Below the pieces are notes generated by a model that had not been told where the DNA came from, did no database searches, and worked only from the letters and a program-made list of their open reading frames with translations. DNA of 39,056 bases, taken from NCBI GenBank assembly GCA_947364595.1, contig CANATJ010000007.1, forward strand, positions 1 through 39,056, written 5' to 3'. The DNA is from an uncultured Bacillota bacterium (lineage in GTDB: Bacteria > Bacillota_I > Bacilli_A > RF39 > UBA660). A program made the translations under genes and the position numbers. Shown one piece after another: positions 9,582 to 17,428 of the stretch; positions within the stretch are counted from its first letter, which is position 1; each line of letters begins with the position of its first letter.

Positions 9582-9599
9582 TGTGTAATAAATTACGCA
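9582..9599 (-). promoter_or_regulatory. Palindromic operator of the Nudix-like regulator
   Basis: TGTGTAATAAATTACGCA is an 18-base inverted repeat with one mismatched pair. It sits immediately downstream of the -10 and overlaps the expected start point, the position of a repressor site. The likely ligand protein is the Nudix/winged-helix regulator encoded next. Confidence 0.6.
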
Positions 9600-9602
9600 A
9601 TT

Positions 9603-9631
9603 ATTATATATTAGTTATTTAAATTTGTCAA
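9603..9631 (-). promoter_or_regulatory. Consensus sigma-A promoter of Nudix-like regulator operon
   Basis: TTGACA (9626-9631), a 17-base spacer and TATAAT (9603-9608): a full consensus match on the minus strand. Such a strong promoter next to a palindrome suggests repression as the default control. Confidence 0.8.
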
Positions 9632-9646
9632 CAAGTGCTTTTACAG

Positions 9647-9670
9647 CAAAAAAAGCATCTGTTATGCTTT
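9647..9670 (-). terminator. Intrinsic terminator overlapping gene end 9662
   Basis: The stem aaagcat / atgcttt is followed by T-residues on the minus strand. The 5' arm encodes the last residues Lys-Ala and the stop falls in the loop. Confidence 0.8.
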
Positions 9671-10165
9671 TTCATTATTTTTAATTTTATCATATATAAT
9701 AGCTACCGCATATTTCATACTATTAATATTTTCAATTAAATTCATTAATTTATCATAATTTTCTTCTTCTAATGGTTTTAAAAATATTTCTTCGTTTACT
9801 TTTGAATCTTTTGTATTAGTTCTAAGTAAAGCCTCTATTTTGCCAATGTCATGAACTAATGAATCATAGTATTCTGAATTTTTATATGAAAGAATGGTTT
9901 TTAATATTTCTAATGTTACTACACTATGCCCATATTGATTGTAAAAATATTCGTCGAGTATTTTTAGTTGATCACGATAGTCGTTTTTTGAACTGACATA
10001 TGAATAATCTTTTTCATATAGTGCCATTAATAATTTAACTGTATCATATTTTTTATAATTTAATTTGTTTTTTGTGTATTCAATAGCTTGTGATACTACA
10101 TCATAAGCGTTATTAGATAATTCTTGTTTTAAATGCATATTTTTATATAATAATTCTTCTGGCAT
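9662..10165 (-). CDS. Hypothetical helical protein
   Basis: Not recognised. The 167-residue product is predicted all-helical and soluble, with no signal peptide, TM segment or cysteine. It is rich in Tyr, Asn, Lys and Glu. The stretch NNAYDVVSQAIEYTKNK with the following helices faintly recalls a Clp N-terminal repeat, but I would not assign that. It is monocistronic, with a good sigma-A promoter (TTGACT-16-TATAAT) and a terminator that overlaps its end, lying between two regulator-containing units. A GGGG-type ribosome site lies about 8-12 bases before ATG 10165. Confidence 0.7.
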   Translation of the reverse strand: MPEELLYKNMHLKQELSNNAYDVVSQAIEYTKNKLNYKKYDTVKLLMALYEKDYSYVSSKNDYRDQLKILDEYFYNQYGHSVVTLEILKTILSYKNSEYYDSLVHDIGKIEALLRTNTKDSKVNEEIFLKPLEEENYDKLMNLIENINSMKYAVAIIYDKIKNNEKA

Positions 10166-10192
10166 ATAACCATCCCCTTATGTTCTATATTA

Positions 10193-10220
10193 ATTATATC
10201 AAATTAAATTTGACAGTCAA
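10193..10220 (-). promoter_or_regulatory. Sigma-A promoter of gene 9662-10165
   Basis: TTGACT (10215-10220), 16 bases, TATAAT (10193-10198) on the minus strand. The -35 sits inside a small TTGACTGTCAA palindrome. Confidence 0.65.
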
Positions 10221-10233
10221 TATGTTTACTATA

Positions 10234-10257
10234 GAAAAAAAGAGTATTTCTACTCTT
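10234..10257 (-). terminator. Intrinsic terminator after HAAS membrane protein gene
   Basis: The stem agagta / tactct is followed by seven T on the minus strand. It begins at the last base of the stop codon. Confidence 0.8.
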
Positions 10258-11677
10258 ATATTTCTATCATAGCCATAGTTTTTGTGTTGGCAATTACTTC
10301 TATATTATTAACATATATTTTACTATAATTGTGAATTTTTTTCTTTTTTAAATCTTTGATAAATTGATTATATGTTTCTTTAAAACTAGTTGCTTTTGAT
10401 TTTCCTATATTATGAATAGTTATATAGTTATATACTTCACTGTTATTACAAGTACCTTCATAACAATCATCTTCAGTAAATCTATAATTATCATAGTTAT
10501 CTATTTCAATATTATGCACTTTATTATTATAGGTATTTTTAATTATAAATGTTCCATCTGGCATATTATCATCGATGGTTTTTTTGGTATCTGATTCAGG
10601 AAAAGAAATTAATACTTTTTTATCGGTTGTAAATGTCTTAGTTTGAGTTTTCATTTCAGTAATATTTGGGGCTTTATCTATATATTCAATGCTCATTAAC
10701 ATATCAACGAAGAAAATATTTCCAAGTACTAATAATACTGTCCCAACAATTACTGGAATTAATAAGTTTAGTTTTTTTCCAAATACTAAGTTATAAAGAG
10801 CAATAGTTATTGATACAAAGATTAATAATAAACCTATTAAAAGTAATATTAAACCTAGTAAATCTATGCCTTTAATAAGGTAAAATACTGATACTGATAT
10901 TGCCATTATTAATCCTAAGTCTACAAAGAATAATGGAATGATAAAGATGATTACTGTCCAAATTTTGATTATAAACATTACAATATAGCCTAATGATGGT
11001 CCATTATTTTTTGAGGTTTTTACTTCTTTTTTTTCTTGAGTTTTTTTTGCATTTTTTGGTTTTTCGTTATTATCTTTACTACTAAGTTTATTTTCTTTAG
11101 TATTTTCAAAGTATTGTTTGAACATTGATATTACTATTAATATACTTAAACCAAGATAGATAAGTGTTAATACTAGTTTAAATATGACATGTAAAATTTT
11201 ATCGGCTGGTGAGAATAATCCAAAGAATATATCAAAGCCTATATTTTCAAACAACATAAATGGTAATTTTAATATTCCTAGTAGTAACATGGTAAAGAAG
11301 ATTTTTATAATTATTTCAAAAACTAAGGATAGGTTGATTTCGGTATTATTTTCTTTAAAATTATCGGCAAAATCTTTACTTGCTTGAGCTAATTTATTAG
11401 CACCATTTTTAATTAATGTTTCACCATCATTTATGAATTTTTCAAATGAAGTTTCATCTTTTTTATTGTATTCAGGATCAATTTTATAAGCACCTAATAT
11501 TTCTGATACTAAATCATCAATATCTCCAAAATCTTTAATGGCGTCTTTTTCCTTTTGTCCATGTTTTACTTTTTCACTAATGGTGTCTTTATACTCATCA
11601 ATTATATCTTGTCTTTCTTTTTCGTTTAATATTGAAAGTTTTTTTTCTAATGTTTCTAAAAATTCTTTTTTATTCAT
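10256..11677 (-). CDS. HAAS-domain (DUF1700-type) multi-TM membrane protein
   Basis: The N-terminus (about 1-72: FLETLEKKLSILNEKERQDI then IIDEYKDTISEKV and DFGDIDDLV) is the HAAS helical domain typically coded beside PadR regulators. The rest is membrane: about six to seven hydrophobic segments between residues 120 and 325, split by a Lys-rich cytoplasmic loop (~190-225). A ~145-residue C-terminal domain follows that probably lies outside and contains a close cysteine pair in DDCYEGTC. The start was set at ATG 11677; the GTG at 11686 lies against the AGGAG ribosome site. It overlaps padR by eight bases, so co-regulated expression is expected. HAAS/PadR pairs are thought to respond to envelope or cell-state cues; the exact role is unknown. 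Confidence 0.82.
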   Translation of the reverse strand: MNKKEFLETLEKKLSILNEKERQDIIDEYKDTISEKVKHGQKEKDAIKDFGDIDDLVSEILGAYKIDPEYNKKDETSFEKFINDGETLIKNGANKLAQASKDFADNFKENNTEINLSLVFEIIIKIFFTMLLLGILKLPFMLFENIGFDIFFGLFSPADKILHVIFKLVLTLIYLGLSILIVISMFKQYFENTKENKLSSKDNNEKPKNAKKTQEKKEVKTSKNNGPSLGYIVMFIIKIWTVIIFIIPLFFVDLGLIMAISVSVFYLIKGIDLLGLILLLIGLLLIFVSITIALYNLVFGKKLNLLIPVIVGTVLLVLGNIFFVDMLMSIEYIDKAPNITEMKTQTKTFTTDKKVLISFPESDTKKTIDDNMPDGTFIIKNTYNNKVHNIEIDNYDNYRFTEDDCYEGTCNNSEVYNYITIHNIGKSKATSFKETYNQFIKDLKKKKIHNYSKIYVNNIEVIANTKTMAMIEI

Positions 11678-11993
11678 TATTGTCACTCCTTTTTATAAAA
11701 TCACTAACAGAATTACTAAATTCTGTCCATCCTTGTTTTAATTCATTTAATCTGGTTTCTCCTAAAACGGTTAGTTTGTAATACTTTCTTGATGGGCCTT
11801 CATTTGACTGTACCAAATATGTTTCAAAATAATTTTCGTTGGTTAATCTTTTTAACAATGGATATATTGTTCCTTCGTTAACATCGACAACTTTTGATAC
11901 TTCTAAAACTAATTCATATCCATACATGTCTCGCTTTTTAACTGATAATAACACTATAAGTTCTAAAACACCTTTTTTAAATTGTGGATTCAT
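11670..11993 (-). CDS. PadR-family transcriptional regulator
   Basis: This is a 107-residue winged-helix repressor of the short PadR type. Family signatures are visible: FKKGVLELIVLLSV, the DMYGYELV turn, VNEGTIYPLLKRLTNE for the recognition helix and wing, GPSRKYYKLT, and a C-terminal dimerisation helix. It heads the two-gene unit with the HAAS membrane protein, the usual partner. AAAGGTGA precedes the ATG. A consensus sigma-A promoter lies 20 bases upstream. PadR proteins commonly repress their own operon; I did not identify a convincing operator. Confidence 0.92.
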   Translation of the reverse strand: MNPQFKKGVLELIVLLSVKKRDMYGYELVLEVSKVVDVNEGTIYPLLKRLTNENYFETYLVQSNEGPSRKYYKLTVLGETRLNELKQGWTEFSNSVSDFIKRSDNNE

Positions 11994-12013
11994 AAAATCA
12001 CCTTTCCAAGTTC

Positions 12014-12042
12014 ATTATATATCTACTATTATGCATTGTCAA
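12014..12042 (-). promoter_or_regulatory. Consensus sigma-A promoter of padR operon
   Basis: TTGACA (12037-12042), 17 bases, TATAAT (12014-12019) on the minus strand. Confidence 0.8.
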
Positions 12043-12103
12043 GTACTAAATTATAAATAATAGCTAATTATTTGTCTATGATTGTCGGATTATGTTAATT
12101 TGT

Positions 12104-12132
12104 TTGCGTTTTTTTAGTATTTGTAGTATACT
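12104..12132 (+). promoter_or_regulatory. Possible sigma-A promoter of plus-strand gene
   Basis: TTGCGT (12104-12109), 17 bases, TATACT (12127-12132), about 26 bases before the ATG of the only plus-strand gene. It diverges from the padR promoter. Confidence 0.5.
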
Positions 12133-12158
12133 TTATTTAGAATATGGAGGCCACGAAT

Positions 12159-12644
12159 ATGGACGATAAAAAATATGTTTATGACTTTGAATCTTATTTT
12201 GGAAAGGATGCCTTAAATGATGTACATCAAGAAGAAGAAACTAAAAATAAAATTGATGCGCTTGGTGACCTTTTTGATGAATTAGATGATGTACAATTTG
12301 AAAAAAATGATAACATTAATTTATTCGATTATGAAAATAAAAACGATTTAAATATTCATGATACTCTTGACGATACTAAAGCAATCGATTCATTTGTACC
12401 TACTGAAAATTTACTTAACGAATATAAAGATTTAATTGATGGGGATAATAATTTAGAAAATCTAGAAGAAGAAAATCCTACTTTAGACAAGGCTGAAACT
12501 AAGAAAAAAGGCCGCGTTCTTACTAAAAAAATTCCTTTTTCTAATGGTAGCCTTACGAAAACTTTCTTTGATTGTTCTATATTATGTTTTACTGCTTCGG
12601 CTATTGGTGGTGGAATGCTTATGTATATTATTAATCATATTTAA
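12159..12644 (+). CDS. Acidic tail-anchored membrane protein, function unknown
   Basis: The only plus-strand gene. The 161 residues start with a strongly acidic, Asp/Asn-rich, probably disordered region (about 1-110), then a basic patch (KKKGRVLTKK), and end in a single hydrophobic segment (about 138-160), so it would be anchored by its C-terminus with the acidic part in the cytoplasm. The start at ATG 12159 is set by a GGAGG site eight bases upstream; an in-frame ATG at 12144 contains that site. No family recognised. It is convergent with sigK and shares a bidirectional terminator. The composition suggests a scaffold or adaptor, but this is inference. Confidence 0.72.
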   Translation: MDDKKYVYDFESYFGKDALNDVHQEEETKNKIDALGDLFDELDDVQFEKNDNINLFDYENKNDLNIHDTLDDTKAIDSFVPTENLLNEYKDLIDGDNNLENLEEENPTLDKAETKKKGRVLTKKIPFSNGSLTKTFFDCSILCFTASAIGGGMLMYIINHI

Positions 12645-12667
12645 AAACCTCTTATTAGAGGTTTTTT
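12643..12667. terminator. Bidirectional terminator between plus-strand gene and sigK
   Basis: The stem aaaacctct-tatt-agaggtttt has A-run and T-run flanks, so it works in both directions between convergent genes. Confidence 0.85.
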
Positions 12668-13358
12668 ATTGATTTTTATTTTTGATAAATTCTCTTAACA
12701 TTTTTGTAAGTGCTCTTTTTTCTATTCTAGAAACATAACTTCTAGATATTTTTAATTCTTTGGCAATTTCTTTTTGAGTTACTTCATCATTACCATCTAA
12801 CCCATATCTTTTAATAATTATTTCTTTTTCTCTTTCGGTTAAAACATTGAAATATTTTTTTAATAGTTTTAAATTATTTTGCATGTGTAAATCTAGAGCA
12901 TAATCTGGTTTTGGGGTTTTTAAAACATCTAAAAATGTAATAGCATTACCCTCTTTATCAAAGCCAATTGGCTCATCTAAACTGATATTTTTATTATTTT
13001 TTTTATCACTTCTAAAATGCATAAGTATTTCATTTTCAATACATCTAGCGCAATAGGTAGTTAATCTTGTTTTGTGTTTGAATGAATAACTATCAACACC
13101 TTTGATAAGCCCTATTGTTCCTATACTAATTAAGTCATCGGTATTTTCAACAGCATAATCATATTTTTTTACGATATGCGCTACTAACCTTAAATTGTGC
13201 TCGATTAGTTTATTTCTGGCTGCTTTATCACCAAGGCCAGCTTTTTCTATGCACTGCTTTTCTTCTTCTTTTGATAAGGGATCTGGAAATACATTGTTAG
13301 AGTATGATGCACTTAAAATATAAAAATCTTTAAAGAGTTTTTTTAAAAAATCAAACAT
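12666..13358 (-). CDS. sigK: RNA polymerase sporulation sigma factor, sigma-K (with pro-sequence)
   Basis: The late mother-cell sigma factor directs coat and maturation genes, including gerE. The product has 230 residues. After a hydrophobic/basic leader (MFDFLKKLFKDFYILS) comes NNVFPDPLSKEEE, matching the KNNAFPQPLS of Bacillus sigma-K rather than sigma-E. Region 2 is clear (NLRLVAHIVKKY, DLISIGTIGLIKG, TYCARCIENEI), as is region 4 (EIAKELKISRSYVSRIEKRA). The leader implies pro-sigma-K processing by a SpoIVFB-type protease. The gene is whole, with no skin-element interruption. The start is ATG 13358 with a GAGGTG site; a TTG further upstream is not needed. Sigma-E is the alternative, but the N-terminus favours sigma-K. 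Confidence 0.9.
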   Translation of the reverse strand: MFDFLKKLFKDFYILSASYSNNVFPDPLSKEEEKQCIEKAGLGDKAARNKLIEHNLRLVAHIVKKYDYAVENTDDLISIGTIGLIKGVDSYSFKHKTRLTTYCARCIENEILMHFRSDKKNNKNISLDEPIGFDKEGNAITFLDVLKTPKPDYALDLHMQNNLKLLKKYFNVLTEREKEIIIKRYGLDGNDEVTQKEIAKELKISRSYVSRIEKRALTKMLREFIKNKNQ

Positions 13359-13450
13359 TAAATCACACCTCAATTAATTATATGAAATGGTTTATTTCTT
13401 AAAACTTCGGACAATCTTATTATATTCATTTTTTAGAAACCTAAGTAATT

Positions 13451-13476
13451 TAAAAAGAAGCATAAAACTATGCTTC
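13451..13476 (-). terminator. Intrinsic terminator overlapping ileS end
   Basis: The stem gaagcata / tatgcttc is followed by five T on the minus strand. The 5' arm is coding for the last Glu-Ala residues and the stop lies in the loop. Confidence 0.85.
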
Positions 13477-16212
13477 TTCATTTAAATCCATGTCTTTTAA
13501 AATCTCATGACATCTTGGACAAACGTTATCTGTTAAATCTACTTCGTTAAAATAATTCCAACATCTTTCACAACGCTCTCCATTAAATTTTTGAATTGAT
13601 ACACCACAATAATCATATTGTTTTAATTCTTCAGCAGTTATTACTACGTCTGAAACTATAAATAGTTGTTTTAAATTTGGTAAAAGCAATTTAAGGGTTT
13701 CTTTATCTTCTTCAAGTAAGTTTAAGAACACTTTTGCTTCTAAAGATTTACCAATAATTTTTTCGTTACGAGCTTCTTCTAATGCTTTATATACGTCATC
13801 TTTTATACAGAAGAACATATTCCACATTTCAACAAGTTCATCTTTATTTTTATATGTTTGAATTTCTGGAAATCTTTCTAAATGAACGCTTTCTTCTTTA
13901 GTACCTGGAAGTAATTTATAAACTTCTTCACTTGTGTATGGTAATATTGGTGCCATTAATCTAATCAATGAATAAAGAATTTCATAAAGTACAGTTTGAA
14001 CACTACGTCTTTTATGACTATCAGCACTTTCTATATACAAGATATCTTTAGTAAAATCTAAGTAGAAGTTTGATAATGATGATACATAGTTATTTATTAA
14101 TTTATAAATTTCATCAAAATCATAATTATCATAACTATCTAAGACTTTTTGATTTAAATCATTAAGGCAAACCATCATATATTGATCTGCTTCATTCATT
14201 TCTGAATAATTTATTTTATCTTTTTCTGGATCAAAGTCGAATAAGTTTCCTAAAATAAATCTATATGTATTTCTTATTTTTCTATAACTTTCTTTAACTT
14301 GATTTAATAATTCATCACTAAATCTAACATCTTCAGTGAAATCTACACTTGCGGCCCATAGTCTTAAAATGTCAGATCCATGTTTATCAACGACATTCAT
14401 TGGAGCAACTACATTACCCAATGATTTACTCATTTTAAATCCTTTACCATCTAAAACGAAACCTGTTGATAATAATTGTTTATATGGACTTTTTCCTTGA
14501 CTAGCTACACTACATATTAGTGAAGAATTAAACCAACCACGATATTGATCTGAACCTTCTAAATAAATATCTGCTGGATAATCCATTTTTCTTTCTAATA
14601 AAACTCCAGCAAACGATGTTCCTGAGTCAAACCAAACATCCATAATATCTGTTTCTTTTCTGAATTCGCCATTTGGACTAGCAGGATTTGTGTATCCTGT
14701 TGGTAATAAATCTTTTGCATCTCTTTCAAACCAAATATTTGATCCATATTGTCTAAATAATTCAGATACATGCATCATTATATCGTAATCAAGAATTTCA
14801 CTACCATCTTCATTGTAGAATATTGGGATTGGAACTCCCCAAGCTCTTTGTCTTGATATACACCAATCACCACGATCTTTAATCATGTTATAAATTCTTG
14901 TTTTACCCCACTCTGTATGGAATTTTACTTTATTTTCTATCTCATCTAACAATTTATCTTTTATTTTGTCAACACTACAGAACCATTGCTTTGTTGCACG
15001 ATAAATTATTGGTTTTTTTGTACGCCAGTCATGTGGATATGAGTGTGTAATAAATTTTAATTTTAATAAATATCCATTTTCATCTAACCATTTAGTTATT
15101 TCTTTGTTGGCATCTTCAAAGAATAATCCTTCAAACATGCCTGAGTCAGCATTAAGAACACCTTGATCGTTAACTCCATTAATAAGTTCTAAATTATATT
15201 TTCTACCAACGTTGAAGTCATCTTCACCATAACCTGGTGCGGTATGAACTAATCCAGTTCCAGCGTCTAGTGTTACATGGTCCCCTGTTACTACTGGACT
15301 TACACGATTCATAAATGGGTGTTTATATGTAATATTAGTTAGATCGTTACCTTTAAATGTTTTTAATATTTCATAATTTTCAATGTTAAATTCTTTCATT
15401 AAACTGTCTAATAATTCAGTTGCGACAACGTAATTATAGTTTTCGGTTTTTACTAATGAGTAATCTAAGTCTTTTCCAACACATACTGCAGTATTTCCTG
15501 GTAATGTCCATGGAGTTGTTGTCCAAATGATTAAACGATCATGTGGATTTACAAGACTATTTCCTGTTTCTACTTCAAAACTTACAAATACTGAAGGGTC
15601 TTTACGATCTTTATATTCGATTTCTGCTTCGGCTAAGGCTGTTTCACTACTTGGTGACCAATATACTGGTTTTAGACCATTGAAGATTAATCCTTCTTTA
15701 GCCATTTTAGCAAATACTTCTATTTGTCTAGCTTCATATTCTTTTTGTAAGGTAATGTATGGCTTATCCCATGATGCTATTACGTTTAAACGTTTAAAAT
15801 CTTCTTTTTGTTTTGCGACTTGCTCATAGGCATACTTTTCACACAATTGACGAAAAGCGGCAACTGACATTTCTTTTCTATTTACACCACTATTGGTTAC
15901 TGCTTGTTCAATTGGCAATCCATGTGTATCCCATCCTGGAATGAAATCTACATAGTATCCTTCCATCATTTTTGAACGATTAATAAAGTCTTTCAATATT
16001 TTTTGAAAAGCATGACCTAAGTGAATATTTCCATTTGCATATGGTGGCCCATCATGTAATACGAAAGGTTTGTTATTTTTATTTTTTTCTTTTATTTTTT
16101 CATATAAATTCGTTTCTTCCCATGTTTGTCTTTGAATTTTTTCATTTTCAGGTAAGTTTCCACGCATTTTAAATTCTGTCTTAGGCATTAATAATGTATC
16201 TTTGTAATTCAT
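13468..16212 (-). CDS. ileS: Isoleucyl-tRNA synthetase
   Basis: A class I synthetase that charges tRNA-Ile and edits Val. The 914 residues are full length for the bacterial type. Seen directly: the HIGH motif as HLGH at residues 64-67, the CP1 editing domain (about 190-390, with TTTPWTLPGN), KMSKS near 593-597 and a C-terminal zinc knuckle CERCW...CPRC near 881-902. The ribosome site AAAGGAG precedes the ATG. It is the last gene of a tight four-gene unit (hydrolase, murF, ddl, ileS) with 13 bases between ddl and ileS. In other Firmicutes ileS directly follows divIVA and a T-box; here three genes separate them. Confidence 0.97.
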   Translation of the reverse strand: MNYKDTLLMPKTEFKMRGNLPENEKIQRQTWEETNLYEKIKEKNKNNKPFVLHDGPPYANGNIHLGHAFQKILKDFINRSKMMEGYYVDFIPGWDTHGLPIEQAVTNSGVNRKEMSVAAFRQLCEKYAYEQVAKQKEDFKRLNVIASWDKPYITLQKEYEARQIEVFAKMAKEGLIFNGLKPVYWSPSSETALAEAEIEYKDRKDPSVFVSFEVETGNSLVNPHDRLIIWTTTPWTLPGNTAVCVGKDLDYSLVKTENYNYVVATELLDSLMKEFNIENYEILKTFKGNDLTNITYKHPFMNRVSPVVTGDHVTLDAGTGLVHTAPGYGEDDFNVGRKYNLELINGVNDQGVLNADSGMFEGLFFEDANKEITKWLDENGYLLKLKFITHSYPHDWRTKKPIIYRATKQWFCSVDKIKDKLLDEIENKVKFHTEWGKTRIYNMIKDRGDWCISRQRAWGVPIPIFYNEDGSEILDYDIMMHVSELFRQYGSNIWFERDAKDLLPTGYTNPASPNGEFRKETDIMDVWFDSGTSFAGVLLERKMDYPADIYLEGSDQYRGWFNSSLICSVASQGKSPYKQLLSTGFVLDGKGFKMSKSLGNVVAPMNVVDKHGSDILRLWAASVDFTEDVRFSDELLNQVKESYRKIRNTYRFILGNLFDFDPEKDKINYSEMNEADQYMMVCLNDLNQKVLDSYDNYDFDEIYKLINNYVSSLSNFYLDFTKDILYIESADSHKRRSVQTVLYEILYSLIRLMAPILPYTSEEVYKLLPGTKEESVHLERFPEIQTYKNKDELVEMWNMFFCIKDDVYKALEEARNEKIIGKSLEAKVFLNLLEEDKETLKLLLPNLKQLFIVSDVVITAEELKQYDYCGVSIQKFNGERCERCWNYFNEVDLTDNVCPRCHEILKDMDLNEEA

Positions 16213-16225
16213 AGTAATCTCTCCT

Positions 16226-17416
16226 TTATTTTATGCCTTTTTTTAATCCTTTGGCACTGTTAAAATTATCTAAAATGTTTGATGTAAAACTTGTTGTTTT
16301 ACTTTGATTATTTTTATAATCTTTAATTGATAAGCTAATAAGTTCATTTAATAATTCTGTATAGCTTTTGCCTTTTGGCTTGAATAGGTAAAATCCTAAT
16401 GAACCTGGAATTGTATTTGGTTCATTAACATAAATTTCTTTTGTTTTTTGATCTACTAAGAAGTCTATACGACATACGCCTTTTAAATTTAGGGCTTTAA
16501 ATGTTTGCTTAGAAATTTCATATATTTGATTTTCCATTTCTTTTGAAATGTGTGCAGGAATATCAAATTCGCTATTGGACATTGAATTTGTTTTACTACC
16601 TGCCTTTTTGCCTTTTCCACCTCTTAGATATTTATCCTCAAATGTTAATACTTCGCTTTCTGTTTTCATTTGAGCAATTAAACTTGTTTCTTGATATTCA
16701 TAATTTCCTAGTACAGCACAATTTAATTCTAATAAATTAGAAACCATTTTTTCAGCAATGATTTTTGTTTCATATTCTAGTGCTACATCAATTGATTTTA
16801 TTAATTCTTCTTCGTTATGGGCAACAGTAATTCCGATTGTACTACCTAAATTTGCTGGTTTAATAATAACCGGAAAGCCTAGTTTTTTTACTTTCTTTAC
16901 TATTTCATCTTTGTTGATCATGTATTCATAATCATAAAACCAGAAGTAATCAGGTGTTTTGATATTATTAGCTTTTAATACTTGTTTAAGCATTACTTTA
17001 TCTTGGCCAACTGCTGCACCTAATACTGATGGTCCAACTACTGGTAATCCAAGGGTTTCTAGGTAACCTGCTAATGATCCATCTTCAATTCCTTTTCCAT
17101 GAACAATTGGAAATGCAACATCAATATCAGTTATTTCTTTTCTAAATATTCCTTTTACTTTTTGGGCAATTACTTGATTTTCTTTTCTACATAGGCATAT
17201 TTCTTTCATATATTTTTTCATACTATCAAAATACTTATATGTTTCCATGTCTCTTAGTATTCTTCCTGTATACCAATGACGATCTTTAGTAATGTAGATT
17301 GGTACTATTTCATATTTTTCTTCGTCTATATTTTCCATTGCTTGAAGTGCGGAAATAATACTAACTTCGTGTTCTACTGAATCTCCTCCAAATATAATTG
17401 CTATTTTTATTTTCAT
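16226..17416 (-). CDS. ddl: D-alanine--D-alanine ligase
   Basis: An ATP-grasp enzyme joining two D-Ala for the peptidoglycan stem peptide. The 396-residue product shows the N-terminal IIFGGDSVEHEVSIISA, the ATP-grasp segments GFPVIIKPANLGSTIGI and FEDKYLRGG, and the C-terminal metal site CRIDFLVD...YVNEPNTIPGSLGF. It is somewhat longer than typical (310-370), from a central insertion and a ~30-residue tail. The GTG at 17425 is part of the AAGGAG region, so ATG 17416 is preferred. The murF stop is 12 bases upstream, and the murF product acts on the dipeptide made here. D-Lac ligases of glycopeptide resistance are unlikely, as no vanH or vanX is near. Confidence 0.93.
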   Translation of the reverse strand: MKIKIAIIFGGDSVEHEVSIISALQAMENIDEEKYEIVPIYITKDRHWYTGRILRDMETYKYFDSMKKYMKEICLCRKENQVIAQKVKGIFRKEITDIDVAFPIVHGKGIEDGSLAGYLETLGLPVVGPSVLGAAVGQDKVMLKQVLKANNIKTPDYFWFYDYEYMINKDEIVKKVKKLGFPVIIKPANLGSTIGITVAHNEEELIKSIDVALEYETKIIAEKMVSNLLELNCAVLGNYEYQETSLIAQMKTESEVLTFEDKYLRGGKGKKAGSKTNSMSNSEFDIPAHISKEMENQIYEISKQTFKALNLKGVCRIDFLVDQKTKEIYVNEPNTIPGSLGFYLFKPKGKSYTELLNELISLSIKDYKNNQSKTTSFTSNILDNFNSAKGLKKGIK

Positions 17417-17428
17417 TTCTATCACTCC

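Noticed and set aside
13377-13384. CATATAAT upstream of sigK as a sigma-E promoter -10
   Set aside because: No ATA-type -35 at 13-16 bases upstream, and the start point would fall on the GAGGTG ribosome site. Kept out of the feature list.
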